This document shows positions 14,829 to 25,568 of a DNA stretch of 64,000 nucleotides, in pieces (position 1 is the stretch's first letter; each line of letters opens with the position of its first letter). The notes below the pieces were generated by a model that was not told the origin of the DNA, searched no databases, and saw only the letters and a program-made list of their open reading frames with translations. Location: positions 337,630-401,629 of the forward strand of contig JAKFEE010000021.1 of NCBI GenBank assembly GCA_036675815.1, in the 5' to 3' direction. A program made the position numbers and the translations under genes. This DNA is from JAKFEE01 sp036675815. Its GTDB lineage: Bacteria > Pseudomonadota > Alphaproteobacteria > Rhodospirillales > Magnetospirillaceae.

Positions 14829-17590
14829 ACACTCCCAGACACGTCTTCCTGGTCGACGGCTCGGGCTTCATCTTCCGCGCCTTCCACGCGCTGCCGCCGA
14901 TGACGCGCGGCGACGGCACGCCGATCAATGCCGTCTACGGTTTCACCAACATGCTGAACAAGCTGTTGAGCGAAACCGACGCCGATCACATCGCCGTCGT
15001 CTTCGACGCCGCGCGCAAGAGCTTCCGCACCGAGATCTATCCCGAATACAAGGCGCACCGCCCCGAAGCGCCCGAGGAGCTGGTGCCGCAGTTCCCGCTG
15101 ATCCGCGAGGCCACCCGCGCCTTCTGCGTCGCCTGCGTCGAACAGAACGGCTTTGAGGCCGACGACCTGATCGCCACCTATGCCCGCCAGGCCGCCGCCC
15201 AGGGGGCGCGGGTGACCATCGTATCGTCCGACAAGGACCTGATGCAGTTGATCGGCGACGGCATCGACATGCTGGACCCGATCAAGAACAAGACCATCGG
15301 CGCCGACGAGGTGCGCGAGAAGTTCGGCGTCGGCCCCGACAAGGTCATCGACGTCCAGGCCTTGTGCGGCGATGCCGTCGACAACGTGCCCGGCGTGCCC
15401 GGCATCGGCATCAAGACTGCGGCGCAACTGATCAACGACTTTGGCGATCTCGATACCCTGCTGGCGCGGGCGGGCGAGATCAGGCAGCCCAAGCGCCGCG
15501 AGACGCTGCTGACCAATGCCGAGGCGGCACGGCTGTCGAAGCGACTGGTAACCCTGCACGACCACGTCGCCGTCGAGACACCGCTGGAATCGTTCAAGGT
15601 AAAGGCCCCCGACCGGCAGTTGCTCGTCGACTTCCTGCAGCGCAACGGCCTCAAGACCATCCTGGCGCGCCTGCAGAAGACGCTGGGCCTGCCCGCAGCC
15701 GAAAAGGCCGAAGCGCCGCCGCCGCCGGTGCCGCAGACCACCGCCTACGAGCTGGTCCTTGGCCTCGACGCCCTGGATCGCTGGATCGCCGCCGCGCACA
15801 AGGCCGGCATGGTCGCCGTGGGCACCGAGACCACCCGTTTGGATCCCCTGCGCTGCCGGATCGTCGGCATGTCGCTGTCGGTGGAGCCGGGCAAGGCCTG
15901 CTACGTGCCCCTGCTGCACACGCCGCCCGAGGCGCAGGGGTCGCTGGCGCTCGGCGACTCTGGCGCCGCGGCCGAGGCCCCGGCCCTGATCCCGCGCGAG
16001 GTCGCCCTGGCCCGGCTGAAGCCGCTGCTGGAAGAGCCGGGCGTGCTCAAGGTCGGCCATGACATCAAATACGACCTGCAGGTGCTGAAGGCCTGCGGCA
16101 TCGCCATGGCGCCGATCGACGACATCATGCTGCTGTCCTATGTGCTGGACGGAGCCAGCCACGGCCATGGCATGGACGAGCTGTGCAGCCTGCATCTCAA
16201 CCACAAGACCCTCACCTATGCCGAGGTGTGCGGCACCGGCAAGGCGCAGGTGACCCTCGACCGGTTGCCGCTCGATCGTGCCCTCGATTACGCCGCCGAG
16301 GACGCCGACGTCACCGGCCGCCTGTGGCGGCTGTTCCGCCCGCGGCTGCTGGCCGAGCACATGGTGACGGTGTACGAGACCCTGGAACGGCCGCTGGTGC
16401 CGGTGCTGGCCGAGATGGAGCGTCACGGCATCAAGGTCGACGCCGCCAAGCTGTTCGCGCTGTCCGAGGACTTCGGCCGGCGCATGGCCGAGCTCGAAGG
16501 CACGATTCATGCCCTGGCCGGCGAGACGTTCAACGTCGGATCGCCGAAGCAGCTCGGCGAGATCCTGTTCGAGCGCATGAGCCTGGCCGGCGGCAAGAAA
16601 TCGGCCAAGACCGGCGCCTGGCAGACCGGCGCCGACGTCTTGGAAGCACTGGCGGCGCAAGGCCACGATCTGCCGGCGCGCGTGCTGGAATGGCGCCAGA
16701 TCCAGAAGCTGAAAGGCACCTATGCCGACGCACTGGTGGCGCAGATTCATCCCGAGACCAAGCGCGTCCACACCAGCTACGCGATGGCGGCGACCACCAC
16801 CGGGCGGCTGTCGTCGTCGGACCCCAACCTGCAGAACATCCCGATCCGCACCGAGGAAGGCCGCAAAATCCGCCGGGCCTTCGTCGCCGAGCCAGGCAAC
16901 AAGCTGTTGTCGGCCGACTATTCGCAGATCGAGTTGCGCCTGGTCGCCCACGTCGCCGAGGTGCGCGGCCTGTTGGAGGCGTTCCGCTCGGGGCTCGACA
17001 TCCACGCCGCCACCGCATCCCAAGTGTTCGGCGCGCCGGTGGAGGGCATGGACCCGATGGTGCGCCGCTCGGCCAAGGCGATCAATTTCGGCATCATCTA
17101 CGGCATGAGCCCGTTCGGGCTGGCGCAACAGCTGGGCATCTCCCAGGGCGAGGCGAAGAAGTACATCGACGCCTATTTCGAGCGCTATCCCGAGATCCGC
17201 ACCTATATGGAGCGCACCCGCGAACAGGCGCGCCGCCACGGCTACGTCACCACGGCGTGGGGGCGCAAGGTGTTCGTGCCCGGCATCCTCGACAAGAACC
17301 CGTCGCTGCGCAATTTCGCCGAGCGCGCCGCCATCAACGCCCCCATCCAGGGCGGCGCCGCCGACATCATCAAGCGCGCCATGGTGCGGCTGCCGGCGGC
17401 CCTGGCGGCGGAAGGGCTGGCGGCGCGGATGCTGCTCCAGGTGCACGACGAACTGGTGTTCGAGATGCCTGCCGCCGAGGCCGAGGCCACCCGCGCCGTG
17501 GTCAAGCGGGTGATGGAGAGCGCCGCCAGCCTGGCGGTGCCGCTGGTCGTCGACACCGGCATCGGCGACGACTGGGACGCGGCGCATTAG
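14825..17590 (+). CDS. polA: DNA polymerase I
   Basis: A 921-residue repair and Okazaki-fragment polymerase. It has a 5'-3' flap nuclease (residues ~1-290, opening FLVDGSGFIFRAFHAL), a 3'-5' exonuclease-like domain (~310-500) and the polymerase domain (~530-921, with YSQIELRL, RRSAKAINFGIIYG and QVHDELVFE). The start is TTG, overlapping the upstream stop; no ATG gives the full N-terminus. In the 3'-5' exonuclease the first metal-binding Asp of the DxE motif (D355 in E. coli) is Gly333 in VGTETT. The Glu (335) and the later Asp residues (GHDIKYD, AAEDADVT) remain. Proofreading may therefore be weak or lost. Confidence 0.96.
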   Translation: MNTPRHVFLVDGSGFIFRAFHALPPMTRGDGTPINAVYGFTNMLNKLLSETDADHIAVVFDAARKSFRTEIYPEYKAHRPEAPEELVPQFPLIREATRAFCVACVEQNGFEADDLIATYARQAAAQGARVTIVSSDKDLMQLIGDGIDMLDPIKNKTIGADEVREKFGVGPDKVIDVQALCGDAVDNVPGVPGIGIKTAAQLINDFGDLDTLLARAGEIRQPKRRETLLTNAEAARLSKRLVTLHDHVAVETPLESFKVKAPDRQLLVDFLQRNGLKTILARLQKTLGLPAAEKAEAPPPPVPQTTAYELVLGLDALDRWIAAAHKAGMVAVGTETTRLDPLRCRIVGMSLSVEPGKACYVPLLHTPPEAQGSLALGDSGAAAEAPALIPREVALARLKPLLEEPGVLKVGHDIKYDLQVLKACGIAMAPIDDIMLLSYVLDGASHGHGMDELCSLHLNHKTLTYAEVCGTGKAQVTLDRLPLDRALDYAAEDADVTGRLWRLFRPRLLAEHMVTVYETLERPLVPVLAEMERHGIKVDAAKLFALSEDFGRRMAELEGTIHALAGETFNVGSPKQLGEILFERMSLAGGKKSAKTGAWQTGADVLEALAAQGHDLPARVLEWRQIQKLKGTYADALVAQIHPETKRVHTSYAMAATTTGRLSSSDPNLQNIPIRTEEGRKIRRAFVAEPGNKLLSADYSQIELRLVAHVAEVRGLLEAFRSGLDIHAATASQVFGAPVEGMDPMVRRSAKAINFGIIYGMSPFGLAQQLGISQGEAKKYIDAYFERYPEIRTYMERTREQARRHGYVTTAWGRKVFVPGILDKNPSLRNFAERAAINAPIQGGAADIIKRAMVRLPAALAAEGLAARMLLQVHDELVFEMPAAEAEATRAVVKRVMESAASLAVPLVVDTGIGDDWDAAH

Positions 17591-17594
17591 CCCA

Positions 17595-17622
17595 GGAGCG
17601 CGGAGCTGGAGCTCCGCGCTCC
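17595..17622. terminator. Bidirectional palindromic terminator
   Basis: A perfect 13-base stem (GGAGCGCGGAGCT with its complement) and a GG loop lie between the convergent stops of polA (17590) and the helicase gene (17627), followed by ATTTCT. The core is shared with the REP-like family at 2168 and 12067. Confidence 0.7.
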
Positions 17623-17626
17623 ATTT

Positions 17627-18871
<1,245 letters not shown>

Positions 18872-18919
18872 AAATGGAACATCCTTCATGGCTCCGCCAC
18901 CCGCATCGGGCGGGGGCAG

Positions 18920-18939
18920 GCGGGTTTTTGGCAACCCGC
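18920..18939 (-). terminator. Hairpin between ccmI and the helicase gene
   Basis: GCGGGTT and AACCCGC arms enclose a six-base loop. It lies downstream of the ccmI stop (19075) and upstream of the helicase start. No clear U-run follows on the minus strand, so it could be a ccm operon terminator or part of the helicase leader. Confidence 0.35.
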
Positions 18940-19074
18940 GGAGCACGCAATCGGCGGGGAGAAGAAATGGGAGGGAGCACGTCGCGAAGGGGCTGCCGGA
19001 AGTCGGCAGCCGCGCGCCATGGCGAGCGCTCGTTGAGCGCTCTAGATACCCCTCGGCCGCGGCCAAGTCAATCC

Positions 19075-20406
19075 TCAGCCGCCGAGGGCATCGAGCTGTT
19101 GCTGCAGCCCCTGGCGTGCGGGCGACCCCTCGGGGAGTTGGCCGAGCAGCCGGCTCCACAGGGTCTTGGCCTCGGCCTTGCGGCCCGCCTGGGCCTCGGA
19201 CAGGCCAAGGAAATACAGGGCATCGGGGTTGTCGGCGTCGAGGTCGAGGACCTCGCGCAGCACGCCGACAGCCTCGGCGGGAACGGGCGCATCCTCGGGC
19301 ACGCTGTTCAGCAACAGGTCGGCATAGGCCAGCTTGAGGTCGGCATCCTGCGGCCGCAGGGTGATGGCCTTGCCATAGGCCTGCTTCGCCTCATCCGTCC
19401 GCCCCTGCACTTGATACGCCCGTCCCAGGCGCCGCCAGCCATCGGCGTCATCGGGGTTGGCCGCGAGCTTGCCCTCCAGCCGCTCGACCATCGCCTGGAT
19501 CATGGCCTGCCGATCCGCGGCCGACGGCGGTACGGCCGCGGCGGATACGTCGGGCGCCTTCGGCGGGATGGTGGCCGGGTCGACGCCCGCGCCGGCGGCG
19601 GCGGCCTTGATCTGGTCGCGCAAGCCGGGCAGCCACGCCGCATCGGCCGGCGCGCCCTGTTCGAGATCGCGCCAGATGGCCAGGCCGCCGGTCAGGTCGC
19701 CCTGCTGGATACGGGCCACGCCCAAAAAGAAGCGGGCACGCGGATTGGACGCATCGACCGCCAGAGCCTGACCGAACGCCTGCGCCGCCTCCGGCACCAC
19801 CGCCCCGCCATTGGCCTGCATCAACGCCTCGCCAAAGCCGGAATACACCTCGGCATTTTGGGGGCCGAGGGCGATGGCGCGGCGATAGGCGTCGGTGGCA
19901 TCCGCATGGCGCTCCATCATCTGGTAGGATCGCGCCAGCATGATCCAGCCTTGCGGGTTGTTCGGATCCTGCTCGAGCCGCTGCGCCAACTTGCCGACCA
20001 TTTCGGCGATTTCCGGCGGCACGCTCGCCGTGGGCGCCGCCCGTTCGGCGAAGGGTTGGTCGGGCTGACCCGGCTGGCCGAGCAGCATGTACAGGGCCAG
20101 CGCACCCGCCGGGACGGCGATCCCGACCATGGCGACCAGCACCTTGTGCCCACCGCGGTCGGCGGATTGCTCGCCGGCGTCGGCGGCGGCCAGCATGCGG
20201 CGCTTGATCTCGGTACGCGCGCTGTCGGCCTGGGCGGCCGTCAGCAGGCCGCGTTCCATGTCGGCATCGACTTCCTTGAGCTGGTCGCGATAGACGGCGA
20301 GGTCGTACCCTGCCCGCGCGGCGGCCTCGGCCTTGCCGCGCAGCATCGGAACCAGCATGAGGGCGAGCGCGCCCAGCGTCAGCAGGGCAAAGACGAGCCA
20401 AATCAT
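19075..20406 (-). CDS. ccmI: Cytochrome c maturation protein CcmI
   Basis: A 443-residue membrane-anchored TPR protein. It holds apocytochrome c and presents it to the CcmF/H heme ligation complex. Two N-terminal membrane segments (MIWLVFALLTLGALALMLVP and ~100-115) bracket a cytoplasmic coiled region. TPR repeats follow (NNPQGWIMLARSYQMM, NPRARFFLGVARIQQG, DADGWRRLGRAYQVQG, NPDALYFLGLSEAQAG). It is the last gene of the minus-strand ccmABCDEFGHI operon and starts three bases after ccmH. Confidence 0.93.
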   Translation of the reverse strand: MIWLVFALLTLGALALMLVPMLRGKAEAAARAGYDLAVYRDQLKEVDADMERGLLTAAQADSARTEIKRRMLAAADAGEQSADRGGHKVLVAMVGIAVPAGALALYMLLGQPGQPDQPFAERAAPTASVPPEIAEMVGKLAQRLEQDPNNPQGWIMLARSYQMMERHADATDAYRRAIALGPQNAEVYSGFGEALMQANGGAVVPEAAQAFGQALAVDASNPRARFFLGVARIQQGDLTGGLAIWRDLEQGAPADAAWLPGLRDQIKAAAAGAGVDPATIPPKAPDVSAAAVPPSAADRQAMIQAMVERLEGKLAANPDDADGWRRLGRAYQVQGRTDEAKQAYGKAITLRPQDADLKLAYADLLLNSVPEDAPVPAEAVGVLREVLDLDADNPDALYFLGLSEAQAGRKAEAKTLWSRLLGQLPEGSPARQGLQQQLDALGG

Positions 20407-20409
20407 GGT

Positions 20410-20883
20410 CTAGGGATTGTCTCCCAGCAGCTTCTTGAGCCGGCGTTCCTCTTCGGGCGTCAGCCCACGCCGGGCCTCGACCGCCTCGGGGCGGCGCCGG
20501 CGGAAAAAGGCGATCAGGGCGGCAATGGCGATGAGCGCCAGCACCGGCGGCCCGAACCACAGCACGTAGGTGCTGGACTTGAACGGCGGCTTCAACAGCA
20601 CATAGTCGCCATAGCGGGCGACGACGAACTGCACCACCTGCTCGTCGCTGTCGCCGGCCTTGAGCCGCTGGCGGACGAGCACGCGCAGGTCGCGGGCGAG
20701 ATCGGCGTCGGAATCGTCGATGGACTGGTTCTGGCAGACGACGCAGCGCAGGCCCTTGCTGATCTCGCGGGCGCGCTCTTCCAGCACCGGATCCTTCAGC
20801 ATCTCGTCGGGATTGACGGCGTGGGCCGGCCCGGCGAGGAGGAAGGCCGCCAGGGCGGCGACGAAAGCCTTGGGCAGCCTCAT
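20410..20883 (-). CDS. ccmH: Cytochrome c maturation protein CcmH (CcmL/CycL type)
   Basis: A 157-residue periplasmic thiol reductase anchored at its C-terminus. A signal peptide ends at GPAHA. The active-site pair is Cys47 and Cys50 in RCVVCQNQS, which reduces the apocytochrome CxxCH. A membrane segment (VLALIAIAALIAFF) and a basic tail follow. Its ATG overlaps the ccmG stop as ATGA. Confidence 0.95.
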   Translation of the reverse strand: MRLPKAFVAALAAFLLAGPAHAVNPDEMLKDPVLEERAREISKGLRCVVCQNQSIDDSDADLARDLRVLVRQRLKAGDSDEQVVQFVVARYGDYVLLKPPFKSSTYVLWFGPPVLALIAIAALIAFFRRRRPEAVEARRGLTPEEERRLKKLLGDNP

Positions 20884-21434
20884 GGCTTCTGCAACTCCTT
20901 GATCATCGGTGCCAAAGTGTCCGTCCACACCTCGGGGGTGATCGGGCCGGTGTGCTTGTAGCGGATGTTGCCGCTGGCATCGACGACGAAGGTTTCGGGG
21001 GCGCCGGTTACGCCGAAGTCGATGGCGGCATTGGTCTTGGGCGGACCGAGATCGAGACCGACACGGTCATAGGGATCGCCGTTCCGCTTGAGCCAGCGAC
21101 TGCCATCCTCCGGATTCTTCTCGTTCCAGTCGATGCCATGGACCGGCACCAGGCCGGTCTTGCGGATCTGCAGCAGCATCGGATGCTCGGCGACGCAGGC
21201 GACGCACCACGAGCCGAAGATGTTGATCAAGGACACCTGTCCGGTGATGTGCTCGCTCTTCAGGCCGATATCGTCGCGCCCCGGCACGCCCGGCAGGTCG
21301 AGCGGCGGCAGCGGCCGGTTGATGAGCACCGAGGGGATGTCGCGGGGATCGCGGCCAAAGCTCAACTGGTAGAGGAACACCGCGGCCAGGCCGAGGAACA
21401 GCACCACGGGCAGAAGATAAAGCGCACGCCTCAT
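20880..21434 (-). CDS. ccmG: Cytochrome c maturation thioredoxin CcmG/DsbE
   Basis: A 184-residue membrane-tethered periplasmic thioredoxin-like protein. An N-terminal anchor (LYLLPVVLFLGLAAVFLYQL) precedes the active site WCVAC (Cys77, Cys80), and the cis-Pro loop is TGAPETFVVD. It keeps CcmH and apocytochrome cysteines reduced. ATG 21434 is chosen, seven bases downstream of the ccmF stop; an upstream in-frame ATG would overlap ccmF. Confidence 0.95.
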   Translation of the reverse strand: MRRALYLLPVVLFLGLAAVFLYQLSFGRDPRDIPSVLINRPLPPLDLPGVPGRDDIGLKSEHITGQVSLINIFGSWCVACVAEHPMLLQIRKTGLVPVHGIDWNEKNPEDGSRWLKRNGDPYDRVGLDLGPPKTNAAIDFGVTGAPETFVVDASGNIRYKHTGPITPEVWTDTLAPMIKELQKP

Positions 21435-21441
21435 GCTGTGA

Positions 21442-23436
21442 TCACTCCGCCGGCTGCATGGCACGCGCCGCGGCCGGCTTGCGCGCCGGCGCACCGACGC
21501 GGTGGCGACGATCGCTGAGCGAGACCAGCCCGCCCAGCACCATGGTCAGCGCGCCGATCCACAGCCACGGGATCAGCGGGTTATGATACAGGCGCGTGAC
21601 GTAGCCGCCCTTGCCGTCGGCCTCGCCGATCACCGCATAGAGGTCGGCCAGCCAGGTGGTGTGGATGGCAGCCTCGGTGGTCGGCCGCGGCGGCTGGCTG
21701 TACTGACGCTTCTCGGCGTCGTCGAGGACGGCGACCTGCCGGCCGTCCTTGCTGACGACGAAAATGGCGCCCTCGCCCGTGTAGTTCGGCCCCGTGATCG
21801 GGTGCACCGACTGCAGCTGGAAGTCGTAGCCGTCGACGCGGGCGACGTCGCCGGGGCGCATCACCTGCACGCTTTCGACCTTCCACGCCGACGAGCCGGT
21901 GATTCCGGCGATGACGATGGCCAAACCGACGTGGGCGAGGGTCATGCCGTACGCGGCGCGCGGCAGCCTGAAGGCCCGCCGCATGCTGTCCCCCAGCGGC
22001 GCCCGGAACAGACGGATGCGATCGGCCCATTCGCTCAGCGTGCCGAAGAACAGCCACGCGGCCAGGGCCATGCCCGCCGCCGCCCACAACGGCCGATCGT
22101 CACCGCCCATGATCAGCCATGATGCGGCCGCCGCGGCCACGGTGGCGGCGAGGGCCAGCTTCAGCCGGCCGAGAGCCGCCATCAGGTCGCCCCGCTTCCA
22201 CGACAGCAGCGGCGCCACCGCCATGGCCATCACCATGGGCACCATCAGCGGCACGAACACCGAATTGAAGAAGGGCGCCCCGACCGAGATCTTGCCCAGT
22301 TCCAGGGCATCGGCGAACAGCGGGAACAACGTCCCCAACAGCACGGTGCCCGTGGCGGTGCTCATCAATACGTTGTTGAGCAGCAGCGCCCCCTCGCGCG
22401 AGATCGGCGCGAACAGGCCGCCGGCCTTCAGTTCGGGGGCACGCATCGCGAACAAAGTCAGCGAGCCGCCGGCGCACAAGACCAGCAGCCCCAGGACGAA
22501 CATGCCGCGCGCCGGATCGGCGGCGAAGGAGTGCACCGAAGTCAGCACGCCCGAGCGCACCAGGAATGTGCCGAGCAGGCTGAACGAGAAGGTGATGATG
22601 GCGAGTAGAATGGTCCAGCTCTTGAGCGCATCGCGCTTCTCGACGACCACAGCCGAGTGCAGCAATGCCGTGCCCAGCAGCCATGGCATGAATGAGGCGT
22701 TCTCGACCGGGTCCCAGTACCACCAGCCGCCCCAGCCCAGTTCGTAATACGCCCACCACGAGCCGAGCGCGATGCCGCAGGTGAGGAATACCCAGGCCGC
22801 CAGCGTCCACGGCCGCACCCATCGCGCCCAGGCGGCGTCGACGCGGCCTTCGATCAGCGCGGCGATGGCGAAGGAGAAGGCCATCGAGAAGCCGACATAG
22901 CCGAGATACAGGAACGGCGGGTGGAAGGCGAGGCCCGGGTCCTGCAGCAGCGGATTGAGGCCGTTGCCGTTCATCGGCGCCGGGTCGAGGCGCGCGAACG
23001 GATTGGAGGTCAACAGGATGAACAGCAGGAAACCGACGGCGATCATCGCCTGCACCGCCAGCACTCGGGCCTTCAACGACGGCGGCAGATTGCGCCCAAA
23101 GGCCGAAACCGCCATGCCGAACCCCGCCAGGATGGTGATCCACAGCAGGAGCGACCCTTCGTGATTGCCCCACACGCCGGTGATCTTGTAGAGCAGCGGC
23201 TTGTCGGTGTGTGAATTGGCGGCGACGTTCACCACCGAGAAGTCGCTGACGACATAGGCATAGGTCAGCGCGCCGAAGGCCATGGCGATCAGGGCGAACT
23301 GCGCCAGGGCGGCCGGAGCGGCGACCGCCATCAGCGGCGCGCTGCGCCGTTGCGCGCCGTAGAGCGGTACGCTCGCCTGCGCCACGGCGACCACCAGCGC
23401 CAGGATAAGGGCGAAATGGCCGGTCTCGACGATCAT
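21442..23436 (-). CDS. ccmF: Heme lyase CcmF
   Basis: A 664-residue polytopic membrane protein that attaches heme to apocytochrome c. The Trp-rich periplasmic WWD motif appears as GWGGWWYWDPVENASFMPW, and conserved heme-ligand regions include GNHEGSLLLW and AFHPPFLYLGY. About 14 or more hydrophobic segments are visible, with a periplasmic domain near the C-terminus. Its ATG overlaps the ccmE stop. Confidence 0.96.
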   Translation of the reverse strand: MIVETGHFALILALVVAVAQASVPLYGAQRRSAPLMAVAAPAALAQFALIAMAFGALTYAYVVSDFSVVNVAANSHTDKPLLYKITGVWGNHEGSLLLWITILAGFGMAVSAFGRNLPPSLKARVLAVQAMIAVGFLLFILLTSNPFARLDPAPMNGNGLNPLLQDPGLAFHPPFLYLGYVGFSMAFSFAIAALIEGRVDAAWARWVRPWTLAAWVFLTCGIALGSWWAYYELGWGGWWYWDPVENASFMPWLLGTALLHSAVVVEKRDALKSWTILLAIITFSFSLLGTFLVRSGVLTSVHSFAADPARGMFVLGLLVLCAGGSLTLFAMRAPELKAGGLFAPISREGALLLNNVLMSTATGTVLLGTLFPLFADALELGKISVGAPFFNSVFVPLMVPMVMAMAVAPLLSWKRGDLMAALGRLKLALAATVAAAAASWLIMGGDDRPLWAAAGMALAAWLFFGTLSEWADRIRLFRAPLGDSMRRAFRLPRAAYGMTLAHVGLAIVIAGITGSSAWKVESVQVMRPGDVARVDGYDFQLQSVHPITGPNYTGEGAIFVVSKDGRQVAVLDDAEKRQYSQPPRPTTEAAIHTTWLADLYAVIGEADGKGGYVTRLYHNPLIPWLWIGALTMVLGGLVSLSDRRHRVGAPARKPAAARAMQPAE

Positions 23437-23891
23437 GGCGTCCCCGTCTTTCCGCTCTGCTCGCCCCAGTGCCCCTGCGCCTTCAGCGCGTCGACCACTT
23501 CCTTGGGCATGTAGTTCTCGTCGTGCTTGGCCAGCACTTCCGAGGCGTGGAAGGTGCCGTCCTTCGTCAGCCGCCCTTCCGCCACCACACCTTGCCCTTC
23601 GCGGAACAGGTCGGGCAGGATGCCGTTGTAGGTGACGGGAACGGCATTGGCGGTATCGGTGACGCGGAAGCTGACGATCTCGCCCTGCTGATTGACACTG
23701 CCCTCTTCGACGAGGCCGCCGATGCGCAGGCGGCGCTCGGGGGTGATGTCCTTGTGGGCCATCAACTCGGTCGGGCTGTAGAAATAGACCAGGGTGTCGT
23801 TGAAGGCGGTCAGCACCAGCGCGGTGGCGCTGCCCAGGGCCAGCATGCCGAGCAGCACGAAATACAGCCGTCTCTTCTTACGCGTCAGCAC
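23433..23891 (-). CDS. ccmE: Heme chaperone CcmE
   Basis: A 152-residue periplasmic heme chaperone with an N-terminal anchor (LYFVLLGMLALGSATALVL) and an OB-fold domain. His123 in AKHDENYMP is the residue that binds heme covalently. It receives heme from CcmC and delivers it to CcmF. The start overlaps ccmD by 14 bases. Confidence 0.95.
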   Translation of the reverse strand: MLTRKKRRLYFVLLGMLALGSATALVLTAFNDTLVYFYSPTELMAHKDITPERRLRIGGLVEEGSVNQQGEIVSFRVTDTANAVPVTYNGILPDLFREGQGVVAEGRLTKDGTFHASEVLAKHDENYMPKEVVDALKAQGHWGEQSGKTGTP

Positions 23892-24093
23892 CCGTCGCCT
23901 CCTCCGGCCTTGTCCGCTTGCCCGCCGTGCGCCTGCGATGCGGCCGGCTTTCCTGAAGCAGCCTGAGCTGGGCCTCCAGAAGGCGGGCGCCGCGCAAGGA
24001 CAGGAGCCACAGCCCCACCATCACGACGGCAGCCGCCGCATAAGCGGGCCAGACATAGCCCGCGTAGCCGCCCATCTCGAAAAATCCCGTCAT
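23878..24093 (-). CDS. ccmD: Heme exporter accessory protein CcmD
   Basis: A 71-residue single-span protein (GYVWPAYAAAAVVMVGLWLLSL) with a basic cytoplasmic tail. CcmD releases holo-CcmE from the CcmABC complex. It is longer at its C-terminus than many CcmD proteins because the frame runs into the ccmE start. Position between ccmC and ccmE supports the call. Confidence 0.85.
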   Translation of the reverse strand: MTGFFEMGGYAGYVWPAYAAAAVVMVGLWLLSLRGARLLEAQLRLLQESRPHRRRTAGKRTRPEEATGADA

Positions 24094-24112
24094 CTATTCG
24101 CCTTCGCCTCGG

Positions 24113-24838
24113 TCAGCCCTGGCCGTGCACCTGCATCAGCCGGATCGCCCGGATCTTCGCGCCTGCAATCTCGGCCCTGACCCTAAGGATGAGAACCGAA
24201 ACGAAATAGGTGGTGAATCCCAAGGCCATCAGCAACAGCGGCAGCATCATTGACGCATCGATGGCGGGGCCGCCCATCTTCACCACGCTGGCCGGCTGGT
24301 GCAGCGTCTTCCACCAGTCGACCGAGAACTTGATGACCGGAACGTTGACGAAGCCGGCCAGGGCGAGAATGGCGGCGGCCTTGGCGCCGCGGGTCGGGTC
24401 GTCGAAGGCGTTGACCAGCGCCATGTGGCCGAAATACAGGAACAGCAGGATGAGCATGCTGGTCAGCCGCGCGTCCCACGCCCACCAGGTGCCCCACATC
24501 GGCTTGCCCCACAGCGCGCCGGTCAGTAGGCACAGGAAGGTGAAACCGGCGCCGACGGGGGCACTGGCCTTGGCGATGACGTCGGCCAGCGGATGCTTCC
24601 AGATCAGCGCCGTGGCGCTGGCCACGGCCATGGTGGTGTAGCAGAACAGCCCCATCCACGCCGCCGGGACATGGATGTACATGATGCGCACGGTATCGCC
24701 CTGCTGATAATCGGGGGGCGAGGCCACCAGCGCGAAATACAGCCCGGCCCCCAACAGCACCACCGTCAGCCCGCCCGACCAGGGCAGCACGAGCGCCGCC
24801 AGTCTGAGGAAGCGGGCGGGATTGGCGAATCTATGCAT
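24113..24838 (-). CDS. ccmC: Heme exporter/heme-handling protein CcmC
   Basis: A 241-residue membrane protein with about six spans. The Trp-rich heme-handling motif is WGTWWAWDARLTS, flanked by periplasmic His residues (IMYIHVPAAWMG, LHQPASVVKMG). It loads heme onto CcmE. It lies 64 bases downstream of ccmB, the only sizeable gap in the operon. Confidence 0.95.
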   Translation of the reverse strand: MHRFANPARFLRLAALVLPWSGGLTVVLLGAGLYFALVASPPDYQQGDTVRIMYIHVPAAWMGLFCYTTMAVASATALIWKHPLADVIAKASAPVGAGFTFLCLLTGALWGKPMWGTWWAWDARLTSMLILLFLYFGHMALVNAFDDPTRGAKAAAILALAGFVNVPVIKFSVDWWKTLHQPASVVKMGGPAIDASMMLPLLLMALGFTTYFVSVLILRVRAEIAGAKIRAIRLMQVHGQG

Positions 24839-24902
24839 GGCTCGTTTCTACAGTGCCTAACAATCGTTTAAAAGACTAACCGGATCGGGCTATCCCAATT
24901 GG

Positions 24903-25568
24903 TCATTCGATAGCCTGCCGGATCGCAGCCGAGGTAGCCCAGGGGGCGAGAGGCAGCGCCGCCAGCAGAATCGCCGCCAGCACCAGCAGTTGCGCATTGG
25001 GGCTGAAACCGTGAATCGCCGCGTCCACCGCACCGACGCCGAAAATGAGCACCGGGATGTACAAAGGCAAGATGAGCAGCGACAGCAACACGCCGCCGCG
25101 GCGCGCCCCCAGCACCAGGCCGGCGCCGACGGCGCCGATCAGGCTGAGCGAGGGCGTACCCAGCAGCATGGCGCCGATCAGCGTCACGAAGCCCGAGCTG
25201 TTCATGTTGAGCAGGACGGCGAGCAGCGGCGCCGCGGCGATCAGCGGCAGCCCGGTCGTCAGCCAGTGGGCGGTGGCCTTGGCCATCACGATGATGGGCA
25301 ACGGCGTCGGGCTGAGGGTCAGCAACTCCAGCGCGCCGTCCTCGTAGTCGGTCTGGAACAGGCGATCCAGCGACAGCATCGACGCCAGCAGCGCCGTCAC
25401 CCACAGCACGCCGGGCGAGACGCGCTGCAGGATGTTCAGTTCGGGGCCGATGCCGAAGGGAAACAACACCACCGTCAGCACGAAGAACGTCACCACCATG
25501 ACGCTATCGGTGCCCTGGCGCAGGGCCAGACGCAGGTCGCGACGGACGATCTCGACGAAGGACTTCAC
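24903..25568 (-). CDS. ccmB: Heme exporter membrane protein CcmB
   Basis: A 221-residue six-span ABC permease that pairs with CcmA to drive release of heme-loaded CcmE. Family sequence is seen in FVEIVRRDLRLALRQG, LLASMLSLDRLFQTDYEDGALE and LPLYIPVLIFG. GTG 25568 is taken as the start because it overlaps the ccmA stop as GTGA and gives the usual length; an ATG at 25589 lies inside ccmA. Confidence 0.93.
   Translation of the reverse strand: MKSFVEIVRRDLRLALRQGTDSVMVVTFFVLTVVLFPFGIGPELNILQRVSPGVLWVTALLASMLSLDRLFQTDYEDGALELLTLSPTPLPIIVMAKATAHWLTTGLPLIAAAPLLAVLLNMNSSGFVTLIGAMLLGTPSLSLIGAVGAGLVLGARRGGVLLSLLILPLYIPVLIFGVGAVDAAIHGFSPNAQLLVLAAILLAALPLAPWATSAAIRQAIE

Noticed and set aside
14786..17587. 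A 933-codon open frame on the minus strand opposite polA
   Set aside because: It mirrors polA along its whole length and contains no recognisable domain, so it is a shadow of the coding strand.
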